A stretch of DNA of 64,000 nt from an uncultured Clostridia bacterium (GCA_934141445.1 CAKPCF010000002.1:58638-122637), one strand, 5' to 3'; positions 1 to 8,517 are shown, numbered from the stretch's first letter. Translations and numbers: made by a program. Notes: generated by a model not told the origin, from the sequence alone.

Positions 1-540
1 AATCCAGAATTTATAGATGAAGATTCTCAAAGACGAACTGCAATTCATGAAATTGGGCATGCTACTATAAGATATGTATTAGAGAAAACACCTGGAATTA
101 AGAAGATTACAATAAATGCTGAAGGAACAGGCAGTTTAGGATATGTTGAATACAATAATTCTAATTTTAAATATACATCAAGTAAAAATCAATATTTGAA
201 TAGAATATGTGGACTTTTGGGTGGTATGTGTAATGAAATTGTTTATTTAGGAGAGCATGAATCAGGTAATAGTAGTGATTTAAATAAAGCATCTAATATT
301 GTAAAAAATATGATTACAAGATATGGAATGTCAAGTTTGGGATTGTATACATTTCCTAATGAGAATGATATAGATAAATATATATATGAAGAAGCAAATA
401 AAATACTTTCTGAATGTTATGAAAAAACTATTCAAATTTTAAATAAAAATAAAGAGAAAACTCAAAAAGCAATTGAATATCTAATTGAAAAGAAGGAAAT
501 AGACGAGGAACAATTTTTGAAAATTATGAAGGAAGCATAA
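1..540 (+). CDS. M41 (FtsH-type) zinc peptidase, C-terminal part
   Basis: The reading frame is open from base 1, so the gene starts upstream of the window. The visible 179 residues match the C-terminal peptidase domain of FtsH-like AAA proteases. A zinc-binding HEIGH motif (HExxH) lies at about residues 16-20 of the visible part, and an SSDLNKAS segment carries the Asp expected to be the third zinc ligand. The ATPase domain would lie outside the window. It could be true FtsH or a shorter FtsH-related peptidase; the low similarity around the motif and the lack of the usual long C-terminal tail favour a divergent paralogue. Zinc peptidase activity is inferred from the motif. Confidence 0.85.
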   Translation, partial: NPEFIDEDSQRRTAIHEIGHATIRYVLEKTPGIKKITINAEGTGSLGYVEYNNSNFKYTSSKNQYLNRICGLLGGMCNEIVYLGEHESGNSSDLNKASNIVKNMITRYGMSSLGLYTFPNENDIDKYIYEEANKILSECYEKTIQILNKNKEKTQKAIEYLIEKKEIDEEQFLKIMKEA

Positions 541-559
541 TTTTTATATAGGAGTTTTT

Positions 560-1129
560 ATGAAGAAAAAAATAATTTTTTGTATAATTTTAATTTTACT
601 GGGTAGTTCATTACTTATAACAAATGTTTTAATTGGTAGACTAAATTGGCATTTAAGAGCAGATTTTATATGGTTAGCTTCTTATATGTTACCATTAGGA
701 GTTATTTTACTAGTTGCGTTTTTGATTCATTTAGTCAAAAATAATGGAGTTAGAGTATTTCTTATGGTGGTTTGGATTTTGATAAGTTTAGTATTTTTAG
801 CTATAGAAACTATGCTATTAGTATGGATTGTGAAAGATACACCAATTAAAGAAATTGATGGTGTTAAATATTGTAGTGTAGAATATTATAGTAATCGTTT
901 GAGAAAAGATGTGTATTATTATAAGGAATATAATATATTTGCATATCATGAAACAAAAGAATATATAGAAGAATTTTATGAACATGATGATTATATTCAT
1001 CCAATATATAGAATCTATAAAAAAGAAAATGTAGAAGATAATGTAATGTATGATTATGATAAAGAAGGAAACGTAACTAAAGTAACAATTTATGATAAAG
1101 ATGGAAATAAAAAGGAATTGGAGAAGTAA
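560..1129 (+). CDS. Small membrane protein of unknown function
   Basis: A 189-residue protein with three predicted hydrophobic segments near residues 4-26, 36-58 and 65-92, followed by a charged, tyrosine-rich soluble tail. The tail ends in short repeats of the type YDKEGNVTKV / YDKDGNKKEL, which resemble beta-hairpin (MORN- or YD-like) units. A GGAG Shine-Dalgarno sits a few bases upstream of the ATG. It lies 19 bp after the peptidase gene and 2 bp before the next gene, so the three are probably co-transcribed. I do not recognise a family. Confidence 0.7.
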   Translation: MKKKIIFCIILILLGSSLLITNVLIGRLNWHLRADFIWLASYMLPLGVILLVAFLIHLVKNNGVRVFLMVVWILISLVFLAIETMLLVWIVKDTPIKEIDGVKYCSVEYYSNRLRKDVYYYKEYNIFAYHETKEYIEEFYEHDDYIHPIYRIYKKENVEDNVMYDYDKEGNVTKVTIYDKDGNKKELEK

Positions 1130-1131
1130 AA

Positions 1132-1425
1132 ATGAATAAGATAGTTACAATTTGTGGTAGCATGAAATTTAAAGAAAAAATGATGGAAGTAGCAAAAGAA
1201 TTAGAAATCAAAAATAGATATGTAGTAATTCAATGTGTTTATAGTAATGATAAGTTTAGCGAAAAAGAACAAGAAATTTTATCAGAATTGCATTATAATA
1301 AGATTGAAATAAGTGATGCTATTTATGTAGTAAATGTTGATGGATATATTGGTACATCTACTATGCATGAAATAGAATATGCTAAAAAATTAGGAAAAGA
1401 AGTATTATATTTGAATAGTGTATAA
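1132..1425 (+). CDS. Nucleoside 2-deoxyribosyltransferase-like small protein
   Basis: A 97-residue Rossmann-like protein. It opens with a beta strand and a CGSMKF loop, and has an ISDAIYVVNVDGYIG segment followed by TSTMHEIEYA. This pattern (GS loop, DxxxV, then S/T-x-x-x-E) is typical of nucleoside 2-deoxyribosyltransferase-like proteins, where the glutamate of the last motif is the nucleophile. The protein is shorter than classical deoxyribosyltransferases (about 150 residues) and could be a nucleotide-binding relative rather than an active enzyme. It follows the membrane protein by 2 bp and is closed by a strong terminator at 1441. Confidence 0.6.
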   Translation: MNKIVTICGSMKFKEKMMEVAKELEIKNRYVVIQCVYSNDKFSEKEQEILSELHYNKIEISDAIYVVNVDGYIGTSTMHEIEYAKKLGKEVLYLNSV

Positions 1426-1440
1426 AACAAGAAAATATAT

Positions 1441-1490
1441 CCCATATTGTTGGAATTATATATAATTTCGTCAATATGGGTTTGATTTTA
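1441..1490 (+). terminator. Rho-independent terminator after the first operon
   Basis: A perfect 9-bp stem, CCCATATTG pairing with CAATATGGG (1441-1449 with 1472-1480), is followed by a T-rich stretch. Confidence 0.85.
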
Positions 1491-1515
1491 TTAAAAAACT
1501 TAAAATGTGCAATTC

Positions 1516-1544
1516 TTGAATTTCATATACTTTTATGGTAAAAT
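1516..1544 (+). promoter_or_regulatory. Extended -10 promoter for rbgA-mrnC
   Basis: TTGAAT (1516-1521), a 17-bp spacer and TGGTAAAAT (extended -10, TAAAAT at 1539-1544). The -10 box overlaps the upstream candidate start at 1535, so translation must begin further downstream, at 1598. Confidence 0.75.
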
Positions 1545-1597
1545 ATAAATCAATGTGTATAATAGGAAATTTGAATAAAAAGAGTGGAAGTGAAAAA

Positions 1598-2539
1598 ATG
1601 GATATGTATCAAAAAAGAAAAAATCGACAAGAGATGAAAAGTAACGAAAATAAAGATGAGATGCAAAACAAAATGAATATCAACTGGTATCCAGGGCATA
1701 TGGCAAAAACAAGGAGACAAATAATTGAAGATTTAAAACTAATAGATGTTGTAGTAGAGTTATTAGATGCAAGAATACCAATTTCCAGTAGAAATCCAGA
1801 TATAAGAGAAATTACAAAAAATAAGAAAAAGATAATTTTATTAAATAAATCAGATTTATCTGATGATTCAGTAAATACAAAATGGGTTAGTTACTTTTCA
1901 AAGGAAGCGAAAACGATTTTAACAGATGCAAATTCTGGAAGAGGAATAAATCAACTAACTAAAGCAATAGATGAATTGATGGTTGAAGAAAAAGCTAGAC
2001 AAGCAGCAAGAGGTAGAATAAATAAAACTACTAGAGTTATGATTTTGGGTATTCCGAATGTTGGAAAATCATCATTGATAAATAGACTATCAAAAAGAAA
2101 TACAACAGAAGTTGGTAATAGACCAGGTGTTACAAAGCAAAAACAATGGATAAGGATAAGTAAAGACCAAGAATTATTAGATACACCAGGTGTATTATGG
2201 CCAAAATTTGAAAATAATAAAGTTGCATTAAATTTAGCATATACAGGAACAATAAAAGATGATATACTAGAAAGAACTGAAGTAGCTTATGAATTGCTAA
2301 AAAAATTATATGAAGAATATTTAGAAAACTTAAAACAAAGATATAAGTTAACTGATGAAGAAATTGAAAATGTAAAATCAGAAGAGGAAAATTTTATTTA
2401 TGGACTAATGAAACTTATAGCAAGAAAAAGAGGTGCTTTGGTTTCAGGAGGAGAAGTAGATGATGAAAAAGTTTCTGGAATTATAATTGATGATTTTAGA
2501 ACTGGAAAATTAGGAAAAATTAGTTTAGAAAGGCCGTAA
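1598..2539 (+). CDS. rbgA: Ribosome biogenesis GTPase RbgA/YlqF
   Basis: A circularly permuted GTPase of the YlqF/RbgA family, which acts in late 50S subunit assembly. The order of motifs is G4 (NKSD, about residues 83-86), G1 (GIPNVGKSS, about 151-159) and G3 (DTPG, about 195-198), which is diagnostic of the permuted class. The conserved WYPGHMAK segment of the family lies at about 30-37, so there is an extra polar N-terminal extension of about 25 residues. The start at 1598 is chosen because the promoter -10 box covers the earlier in-frame start at 1535. The C-terminal domain (about 230-313) fits the RNA-binding domain of RbgA. It is followed 3 bp later by mrnC. Confidence 0.93.
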   Translation: MDMYQKRKNRQEMKSNENKDEMQNKMNINWYPGHMAKTRRQIIEDLKLIDVVVELLDARIPISSRNPDIREITKNKKKIILLNKSDLSDDSVNTKWVSYFSKEAKTILTDANSGRGINQLTKAIDELMVEEKARQAARGRINKTTRVMILGIPNVGKSSLINRLSKRNTTEVGNRPGVTKQKQWIRISKDQELLDTPGVLWPKFENNKVALNLAYTGTIKDDILERTEVAYELLKKLYEEYLENLKQRYKLTDEEIENVKSEEENFIYGLMKLIARKRGALVSGGEVDDEKVSGIIIDDFRTGKLGKISLERP

Positions 2540-2542
2540 AAA

Positions 2543-2938
2543 TTGGAATTTATAGATAGAAAAAAAGATATAAAAGATGTTGATATGTTGTCTCCATTAG
2601 TATGGGCTTATGTTGGAGATGCTGTGTATGAATTATACATAAGAACACATTTAATAAATAATTCAAATGCAAAACCTCATAAATTACATGTAGAATCAAT
2701 TAAATATGTTAAAGCAAAAGCTCAGGCTGATATATTAAAAAAACTACAAGATATTTTAACTGATGAAGAAAAAGATATAGTTAGAAGAGGAAGAAATACA
2801 GAAAATCATCATGTTGCAAAGAATGCAAATGTTGCAGATTATGCTCAATCTACAGCTTTTGAAGCTTTAATAGGATATTTATATTTATCTAAAAATGATG
2901 ATAGATTAAAAGAAATTCTTGATTCTTGTATTGACTAA
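2543..2938 (+). CDS. mrnC: Mini-ribonuclease III
   Basis: A 131-residue RNase III-like nuclease without a double-stranded RNA-binding domain, the length and form of MrnC, which matures 23S rRNA in Firmicutes. The catalytic helix is recognisable as WAYVGDAVYELYIR near residues 22-35, and a conserved ARKN/TENHHVAKNAN-like loop follows. It uses a TTG start 3 bp after the rbgA stop; a GAAAGG Shine-Dalgarno lies inside the end of rbgA, so the two are translationally coupled. Pairing with rbgA puts two 50S maturation factors in one operon. Confidence 0.92.
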   Translation: MEFIDRKKDIKDVDMLSPLVWAYVGDAVYELYIRTHLINNSNAKPHKLHVESIKYVKAKAQADILKKLQDILTDEEKDIVRRGRNTENHHVAKNANVADYAQSTAFEALIGYLYLSKNDDRLKEILDSCID

Positions 2939-2969
2939 TTAAATGAAATATGTTATAAATAAATAGCTG

Positions 2970-2996
2970 ATTGATATTAAAGTATCAATTTGTTAT
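2970..2996 (+). terminator. Weak hairpin between mrnC and tRNA-Glu
   Basis: ATTGATA (2970-2976) pairs with TATCAAT (2983-2989) and is followed by TTTGTTATTT just before the tRNA. It could terminate the rbgA-mrnC transcript or be a processing signal. Confidence 0.45.
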
Positions 2997-2998
2997 TT

Positions 2999-3073
2999 GG
3001 CCCCTTGGTCAAGCGGCTAAGACGTCACCCTCTCAAGGTGAAATCATGGGTTCGATTCCCGTAGGGGTCACCA
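2999..3073 (+). tRNA. tRNA-Glu (anticodon CTC)
   Basis: A full cloverleaf can be drawn. The acceptor arm GGCCCCT pairs with AGGGGTC (one G-U), the T arm has GGTTCGATTCC, and the anticodon stem TCACC/GGTGA encloses the loop CTCTCAA, giving anticodon CTC (Glu, codon GAG). The discriminator is A and the CCA end (3071-3073) is encoded. A terminator follows at once. Confidence 0.95.
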
Positions 3074-3080
3074 AGTTTTA

Positions 3081-3112
3081 TAGTATCTATGAAAAGTAGA
3101 TACTATTTTTTT
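3081..3112 (+). terminator. Terminator of tRNA-Glu
   Basis: A perfect 9-bp stem TAGTATCTA/TAGATACTA (3081-3089 with 3097-3105) followed by seven T. The same hairpin is repeated at 3214-3245. Confidence 0.92.
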
Positions 3113-3183
3113 ATATCAAATTTATATGGAATCGAAAAGGAGGAAAAATTAACAATCCAGTGAATTGTTAATCCGACGAGGGT

Positions 3184-3250
3184 AGATTCCCGTAGGGGGG
3201 TCACCCAATTTTATAGTATCTATGAAAAGTAGATACTATTTTTTTATAAT
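3184..3250 (+). repeat. Duplicated tRNA-Glu 3' end with its terminator
   Basis: From about 3184 the sequence repeats the tRNA T arm, acceptor strand, CCA region and the whole downstream terminator of 3054-3116, with two extra G in the acceptor run and small changes at the CCA. There is no 5' tRNA half here, so it cannot make a tRNA. The 100 bp between copies hold a GGAGG-like purine run and a perfect palindrome TTAACAAT/ATTGTTAA. Such a half-tRNA direct repeat is what integration at a tRNA 3' end and later loss of the element would leave; this origin is inferred. No gene is seen in 3113-3373. Confidence 0.8.
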
Positions 3251-3373
3251 AAATAATTTTAGTATTTTTACGAATATTACATTTATGTTAAAATTATTGC
3301 AACAAAAAATAATAATGATAAAATAAATATAAGGTACTATAACCAATTTTTGTAAAACAAAGGAGAAAAAAAT

Positions 3374-5293
3374 ATGAGTTTTGAAAAATTATGGTCTCCA
3401 GGGAAAATAGGAAAAATGGAGCTAAAAAATCGTTTTGTTGTACCACCAATGGGTACAAATTATGGAAATTATGATGGCTTTGTTACTGATGAGATGATAG
3501 AATATTATCGTCGTAGAGCAGCTGGTGGTTTTGGTTTAATAGTTGTAGAAGTTACAGCAGTTGATCCAAAAGGAAAAGCGATAGTTAACGAAGTTGGATT
3601 ATGGGATGATGAACACATTTATGGATTTAGAAAATTAGTAGATACAGTTCATAGAGAAGGTGCAAAAATTATTATTCAATTACATCATTGTGGTAGACAA
3701 ACTGCACCAGCACAAATATTTAATCAAAATCCAGAAGCACCAAGTAGAGTTGCTTGCCCAGTTATGAATGTTGTTCCAGATGAAATGAGCATAGATAGAG
3801 TATGGCAAGTTATAAATGAATTTGGTGATGCAGCAGCAAGAGCTAAACAAGCTGGAGCAGATGGTATTGAAGTTCATGGTGCACATGGATATTTAATAGC
3901 ACAATTTATGTCACCACATGCAAATAAGAGAGTAGATGAATTTGGTGGAGATTTTGAAGGAAGAATGAAATTCCCAAGAGAAATCTTTAGAAATATAAGA
4001 TCAAAAGTTGGTTATGACTATCCAATGACATTTAGATTTGGATATGATGAAAAAGTTACAGGTGGTCGTACACTTGAAGAATCTGTTATGGTTGCGAGAA
4101 TGGCTGAAGAAGAAACAGTTAATGCATTACATGTTTCAATAATGACTTATGAATCAATGCAATATATGTCTGCATCACAAGCAATGCCAAATGGATTTAA
4201 TCAATTCCCAACAAAAGTAATAAAAGAAGCAGTTCATATTCCAGTTATTTCAGTTGGACGTTATACACCATGGATGGCTGAAAGTGCATTGTTAAATGGT
4301 TGTGCTGATTTCATTTCATTTGGTAGAGCATCACTTGCTGAACCAAATCTTCCAAACTTAGTAAAAGAGGGAAGAACAAATGAAATTTGTCCATGTATTT
4401 CTTGCACACAATCTTGTATAAATTATATATTTGTTGGAAATAAATGCTCTTGCTTAGTAAATCCAATTACAGGTCATGAAACAGAATATGATTTATCAGA
4501 AGTTGCTTATAAGAAGAATGTAGCAATAGTTGGTGCTGGACCAGCAGGTTTATATGCAGCAATGATTGCAGCAAAACGTGGTCATAGAGTAACTGTATAC
4601 GAAAAGACAAATCATATTGGTGGACAATTTAGATTAGGAGCTATTCCACCTGCAAAACAAGAAATTACAACAGCAATTAAATATTATCATACAATGGGAA
4701 TGAAATATGGTGTAAATTATAGAATGAATTATATGCCAAATGCTGATGAATTAAAAGGATATGAAGTCGTTATTCTAGCAACAGGAAGTATACCTTCAAA
4801 ACCAGGTATTCCAGGAATTGATAATGGTCATGTAATAGATGCACTAGATGTGTTATCAGGTGATAAAGTTCCAGGAACTAATGTACTAGTTCTAGGTGGT
4901 GGTATGACTGGTGTTGAAACTGCAGAATTTATGGCAGAACATAATAGAGCAGTAACAGTATTAGAAATGAGACCAGATATTGCACTTGATGAAGGTATGA
5001 TACCAAGAGCATTCTTAATGCCAAGACTTGCAGAAAAAGGTGTTAAGAAAATTGTTAATGCCAAAGTTGAAACAATTCAAGAAGATGGAGTAACTTATAC
5101 TTCAAATGGAAAAGAAGAAACTTTACATGGATTTGATTCAATTGTATTAGCATTAGGTGTAAAATCATACAATCCATTAGAAGAGCAATTAAAAGGACAA
5201 GTTAAAGAACTATATGTAATAGGAGATGCTAAACAAGTAGGACCAGCTAATAAAGCTACAGAATCTGCTTTAGCTGTTGCTGCAAGAATTTAG
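3374..5293 (+). CDS. NADH:flavin oxidoreductase / 2,4-dienoyl-CoA reductase-type Fe-S flavoenzyme
   Basis: A 639-residue three-part enzyme of the Old Yellow Enzyme superfamily. Residues about 1-335 form the FMN TIM barrel (start SFEKLWSPGKIGKMELKNRF, and HGAHGYLIAQFMSP in the middle). Cys339, 341, 344, 348 and further cysteines near 358-360 mark the 4Fe-4S site. A GxGxxG FAD motif begins near 387 and a second dinucleotide motif GGGMTG near 509. This layout is shared by 2,4-dienoyl-CoA reductase, enoate reductase and the bile-acid enzymes BaiCD/BaiH, which reduce activated C=C bonds. The substrate cannot be told from the sequence. A strong AAAGGAG site precedes the ATG; the gene lies 12 bp ahead of rdgB. 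Confidence 0.9.
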   Translation: MSFEKLWSPGKIGKMELKNRFVVPPMGTNYGNYDGFVTDEMIEYYRRRAAGGFGLIVVEVTAVDPKGKAIVNEVGLWDDEHIYGFRKLVDTVHREGAKIIIQLHHCGRQTAPAQIFNQNPEAPSRVACPVMNVVPDEMSIDRVWQVINEFGDAAARAKQAGADGIEVHGAHGYLIAQFMSPHANKRVDEFGGDFEGRMKFPREIFRNIRSKVGYDYPMTFRFGYDEKVTGGRTLEESVMVARMAEEETVNALHVSIMTYESMQYMSASQAMPNGFNQFPTKVIKEAVHIPVISVGRYTPWMAESALLNGCADFISFGRASLAEPNLPNLVKEGRTNEICPCISCTQSCINYIFVGNKCSCLVNPITGHETEYDLSEVAYKKNVAIVGAGPAGLYAAMIAAKRGHRVTVYEKTNHIGGQFRLGAIPPAKQEITTAIKYYHTMGMKYGVNYRMNYMPNADELKGYEVVILATGSIPSKPGIPGIDNGHVIDALDVLSGDKVPGTNVLVLGGGMTGVETAEFMAEHNRAVTVLEMRPDIALDEGMIPRAFLMPRLAEKGVKKIVNAKVETIQEDGVTYTSNGKEETLHGFDSIVLALGVKSYNPLEEQLKGQVKELYVIGDAKQVGPANKATESALAVAARI

Positions 5294-5305
5294 TGGAGAG
5301 AGAAA

Positions 5306-5923
5306 ATGAAGTTTTTATATGGAACAGGTAATCTTGCAAAATTAGAACAAATGAAAGAGATTATCAAATTAAATAATTTTGATGTAGATATTATTTCTTT
5401 AAAAGATATAAATTTTAATGAAGAAATAATAGAAGATGGAAAAAATTTTGAAGAAAATTCTGAAATAAAAGCAAATGCAATAAAGAAATTTTGTGATAAA
5501 AATAATATACACGATAGAATCATTTTAACAGATGATTCAGGACTTTGTGTAGATAAATTAAATGGAGAACCTGGAGTATATACAGCTAGATATGCTGGTG
5601 AACATCCAACTCAAATAGAAAATATCACAAAATTATTGAACAATATGAAACCATATCAAAGTATGGAAGATAGAACATGTAAATTTGTAACAGTATTAAC
5701 AGCAATACTTCCAAGTGATAAAAAGATAGTTGCTAGAGGAGAATGTAAAGGAAAAATAGCTTTAAATCATGGAAGGCTAGGTGGACTTACATTTAGCCCT
5801 GTATTTATTCCAGATGGCTTTGACAAACCAATGGGAGATATGAATGAAGAAGAATTTAGTAGAGTTCATAATCATAGAGAATTAGCAATGAAGCAAATGC
5901 TTGAAAAATTAAAGAATATATAG
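5306..5923 (+). CDS. rdgB: XTP/dITP diphosphatase (HAM1/RdgB family)
   Basis: A 205-residue nucleotide house-cleaning enzyme that hydrolyses non-canonical purine triphosphates such as dITP and XTP to the monophosphates. Visible family marks are the N-terminal nucleotide-binding loop GTGNLAKLEQ, the catalytic segment DDSGLCVD with NGEPGVYTARYAG, and a C-terminal HNHRELAMKQM helix. The usual GFGYDP motif is altered to GLTFSP, a divergence that may affect substrate fit. The ATG has a GGAGAGAG Shine-Dalgarno between the two genes, suggesting co-transcription with the upstream flavoenzyme. Confidence 0.88.
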   Translation: MKFLYGTGNLAKLEQMKEIIKLNNFDVDIISLKDINFNEEIIEDGKNFEENSEIKANAIKKFCDKNNIHDRIILTDDSGLCVDKLNGEPGVYTARYAGEHPTQIENITKLLNNMKPYQSMEDRTCKFVTVLTAILPSDKKIVARGECKGKIALNHGRLGGLTFSPVFIPDGFDKPMGDMNEEEFSRVHNHRELAMKQMLEKLKNI

Positions 5924-5942
5924 AATATATTAAATCGATTTA

Positions 5943-5993
5943 ATTGCATCTCGAATGTTGGAAAAACTAACATTTTGAGGTGCAATTTTTTTA
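5943..5993 (+). terminator. Terminator after rdgB
   Basis: A long stem joins ATTGCATCTCGAATGTT with AACATTTTGAGGTGCAAT (a few mismatches), followed by a run of T to 5992. Confidence 0.88.
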
Positions 5994-6042
5994 CATTTTG
6001 CTAAAAAGGTCGAAAAATGAAATATAAAAAAGAACAAATGTA

Positions 6043-6070
6043 TTGACAAAAAGATGTTTTTGTATATAAT
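6043..6070 (+). promoter_or_regulatory. Sigma-A promoter of recN
   Basis: Consensus TTGACA (6043-6048), 16-bp spacer, consensus TATAAT (6065-6070). The transcript would start about 60 nt before recN. I see no clear LexA box. Confidence 0.85.
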
Positions 6071-6137
6071 AATTATAGCAAACATATTTTTGTGTTTTGA
6101 AAAATATTAAATCTAATTTATAAGGTTGGTGGCTAGT

Positions 6138-7778
6138 ATGATAACAAGTTTACATATAAAAAATATAGGTATTATAGATGAAATAAATATTAACTTAAAT
6201 GAAGGTTTTAATGTGTTAACAGGTGAGACTGGTGCAGGTAAAACTTTAATTATAGATAGTTTGCAAATTATTGCAGGTGGTAGATTTTCAAAGGAAATGA
6301 TTAGAAGAGGAGAAAGTTGTTCTTATGTTGAAATGAGTTTATTTTTACCTGGGCAAGGTTTTGAAGATGATACTGTAATTGTTTCTAGAGAAATGAATAT
6401 AAAAGGAAAAAATTTATGCAAAATAAATGGGAGACTTGTAACAGTTAGCGAATTAAAAGATTTTATGAAAAATATAATAGATATACATGGACAAAATGAT
6501 AGTCAATCAATTTTAGATAATAGTACACATATTGAACTTATAGATGGATTTGCAAATAAAGAAATTAAAGATGTAAAAAATCAATATACAGAATTGTTTA
6601 AACAATATCAAGAAATAAAGAAAGCTTTAAATGAAAACTATGGAGATGATAGAGAGAAACAAAGAAAATTAGATTTACTAAAATACGAAGTAGAAGAGAT
6701 AAGAAATGCTGATTTGAAAATTGGAGAAGAAGAGGAAATCGAAGAAAAAAGAAAACTGATTAGTTCATCTGAAAAAATAGCAAATAATTTACAAGAAGCA
6801 GAAATGCAAATTACAGAAAATGTAATTGAAAATTTGAATATGGCAATAAGAGCAATGGAAAAAATTGAGAGCTACAAAGAAGAATATGGTACATTAGTTG
6901 GTGAATTGAAAAATTCTTACTATGAGCTACAAGAGGCTGCCAGAGATATATCAAATAATAGAGAAGATGTGTATTTTGATGAAGAAGAACAAAAAGAAAT
7001 TGAAGAAAGATGGGATTTAATACATTCTTTAAAGAGAAAATATGGCAATACAATAGAGGAAATTTTAAATTATGAAAAAGAGAAATCAATAGAAATAGAG
7101 CAGATAGAAAATTTAGATGAATATATATTAGAACTTAAAAATAAGCAAAGTAAAATAGAAAAAGATATGAAAAAAATAGCTTTAGAATTACATAAAATTC
7201 GTGAAAAATATGCTAATGTTTTATCAGAACAAATCAATAAAGAATTACAAGATTTAGAAATGAAAAATGCAAAATTTAGTGTTGAATTTGAGAATTTTGA
7301 AGGTTCTGTTTTTAATAAAGATGGATTAGATAAACTGGAATTTATGATTAAAACAAATGTTGGAGAAGAGGCAAAACCACTTACTAAAATTGCTTCTGGT
7401 GGCGAAATGTCAAGAATAATGCTTGCTATTAAAAATGTTTTAGCAGATGTAGACAAAGTACCTGTTTTGATTTTTGATGAGATAGATACAGGAATTAGTG
7501 GTGTTGCCGCTAATAGTACAGGAGAAAAAATGAAGTCAATTTCTAAAAAACATCAAGTAATTTGTGTAACTCATCAAGCAAGTATAGCTGCTAAAGGTGA
7601 CTATAATTATTACATTTCAAAAGAAGTTGTAAATGAAAAAACAGCTACAAAAATTAAATTATTATCAGAAGAAGAAGTAATAAAAGAAATTGCAAGGATA
7701 GCCAGTGGCACTATTAGTGAAGCTTCTATAAATCATGCAAAAGAACTAAGAGGAAGAAAATTAAAATTAGTTGTATAA
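6138..7778 (+). CDS. recN: DNA repair protein RecN
   Basis: A 546-residue SMC-like ATPase acting at double-strand breaks. Walker A GETGAGKT is at about residues 29-36. A long coiled-coil region fills about 150-370. The ABC signature ASGGEMSRIM and Walker B VLIFDEIDTGISG lie in the last third, followed by the CVTHQASIAAK switch segment. The ATG at 6138 is preferred over the upstream TTG at 6126 because the family begins with M-(I/L)-x-x-L-x-I-x-N and because an AAGGTTGG site lies at a proper distance. It is transcribed alone from its own promoter. Confidence 0.95.
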   Translation: MITSLHIKNIGIIDEININLNEGFNVLTGETGAGKTLIIDSLQIIAGGRFSKEMIRRGESCSYVEMSLFLPGQGFEDDTVIVSREMNIKGKNLCKINGRLVTVSELKDFMKNIIDIHGQNDSQSILDNSTHIELIDGFANKEIKDVKNQYTELFKQYQEIKKALNENYGDDREKQRKLDLLKYEVEEIRNADLKIGEEEEIEEKRKLISSSEKIANNLQEAEMQITENVIENLNMAIRAMEKIESYKEEYGTLVGELKNSYYELQEAARDISNNREDVYFDEEEQKEIEERWDLIHSLKRKYGNTIEEILNYEKEKSIEIEQIENLDEYILELKNKQSKIEKDMKKIALELHKIREKYANVLSEQINKELQDLEMKNAKFSVEFENFEGSVFNKDGLDKLEFMIKTNVGEEAKPLTKIASGGEMSRIMLAIKNVLADVDKVPVLIFDEIDTGISGVAANSTGEKMKSISKKHQVICVTHQASIAAKGDYNYYISKEVVNEKTATKIKLLSEEEVIKEIARIASGTISEASINHAKELRGRKLKLVV

Positions 7779-8079
7779 CAAAAATAAAATGATAAGTGTA
7801 TAAGGCTGAAAACAAGCATTTTAAAGCATTTTGATGTGAGTACATTTGAAATAAAAAGTAAGAAAATGTAAAAAGTACTTAAAAATATAAATACATGAGT
7901 AAAAAAAGTGAAAAAAATGATGAAACCTTGATGTACCAATGTGTACAAGTTGAAAAATAAGCATAAATTCAACTTTGAGATTTGAAAAATAAAAATAAAC
8001 TGTGTATACTAATAGTGATTTGAAAATTATGGCCATATAAAATACAACAAAATTTAATACAAAACAAAAAGGAAATGGA
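7779..8079 (+). other. Intergenic region with one promoter
   Basis: No gene is supported here; reverse-strand frames are low-complexity. A good sigma-A promoter, TTGAAA (7982-7987), 17 bp, TATACT (8005-8010), lies about 70 bp before the next gene. A small inverted repeat CTTG..GTAC/GTAC..AAG is at about 7926-7950. No terminator for recN is evident. Confidence 0.6.
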
Positions 8080-8517
8080 ATGGGAAAACATAACTCAAAA
8101 TTTGAAAAATTTAAAGAATTAAAGTTTTTAAATCCGAATAAATTGTACATATTTGAGAATGGAGTTTTCTATATAACTTATAATGAAGATGCAGACAAAA
8201 TGAAAGAAGTATTTGGCTTTGTAGTTAAGCAAATGGGAAGTATATATAGAAAATGTGAATTTCCAGTACAATATTTTGAAAGATATGAAAAAGCTTTGAA
8301 ACTAAAGAAAATTGACTATGAAGTAGTAGCAGTAACTAAGAAAAAGAAGAAGATAACAGCTGATGAACTAGACACTCAACATAGTGAATGTAGTAACTTG
8401 ATGCATCTAGAAATTCTTCAGATAATTCAAAAAGCAGATTTATCAAAAATAACACCAATTCAAGCTATGAATATTTTATTAGAAATGCAAAATAGAGTAA
8501 AAAATTCCAAACTCTAG
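8080..8517 (+). CDS. Mini MutS-like protein (MutS domain I-like plus MutS C-terminal motif)
   Basis: A 145-residue protein whose two ends resemble opposite ends of MutS. Residues about 22-85 (LYIFENGVFYITYNEDADKM, then a region ending KKIDYEVV) follow the pattern of the mismatch-recognition domain I of MutS (compare ILFYRIGDFYEMFYDDA of the MutS in this window). The last 25 residues (LSKITPIQAMNILLEMQ) align without gaps with the extreme C terminus of that MutS (LNELTPIDALNTLAKMK), 9 identities in 21. The clamp, lever and ATPase domains are absent, and the Phe-X-Glu mismatch motif is not kept. The ATG follows AAAAGGAAATGG. It has its own promoter at 7982 and terminator at 8574. Function unknown; the relationship is read by eye. 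Confidence 0.6.
   Translation: MGKHNSKFEKFKELKFLNPNKLYIFENGVFYITYNEDADKMKEVFGFVVKQMGSIYRKCEFPVQYFERYEKALKLKKIDYEVVAVTKKKKKITADELDTQHSECSNLMHLEILQIIQKADLSKITPIQAMNILLEMQNRVKNSKL

Noticed and set aside
3184..3213. Second tRNA gene
   Set aside because: Only the T arm and acceptor strand are present; there are no D or anticodon arms.
6071..6137. LexA operator in front of recN
   Set aside because: I could not find a convincing GAAC-N4-GTTC-like dyad near the promoter.
7821..8150. 109-residue frame on the - strand
   Set aside because: Low-complexity Phe/Tyr/Leu-rich frame complementary to A-rich DNA; it overlaps the mini-MutS gene and has no ribosome site.
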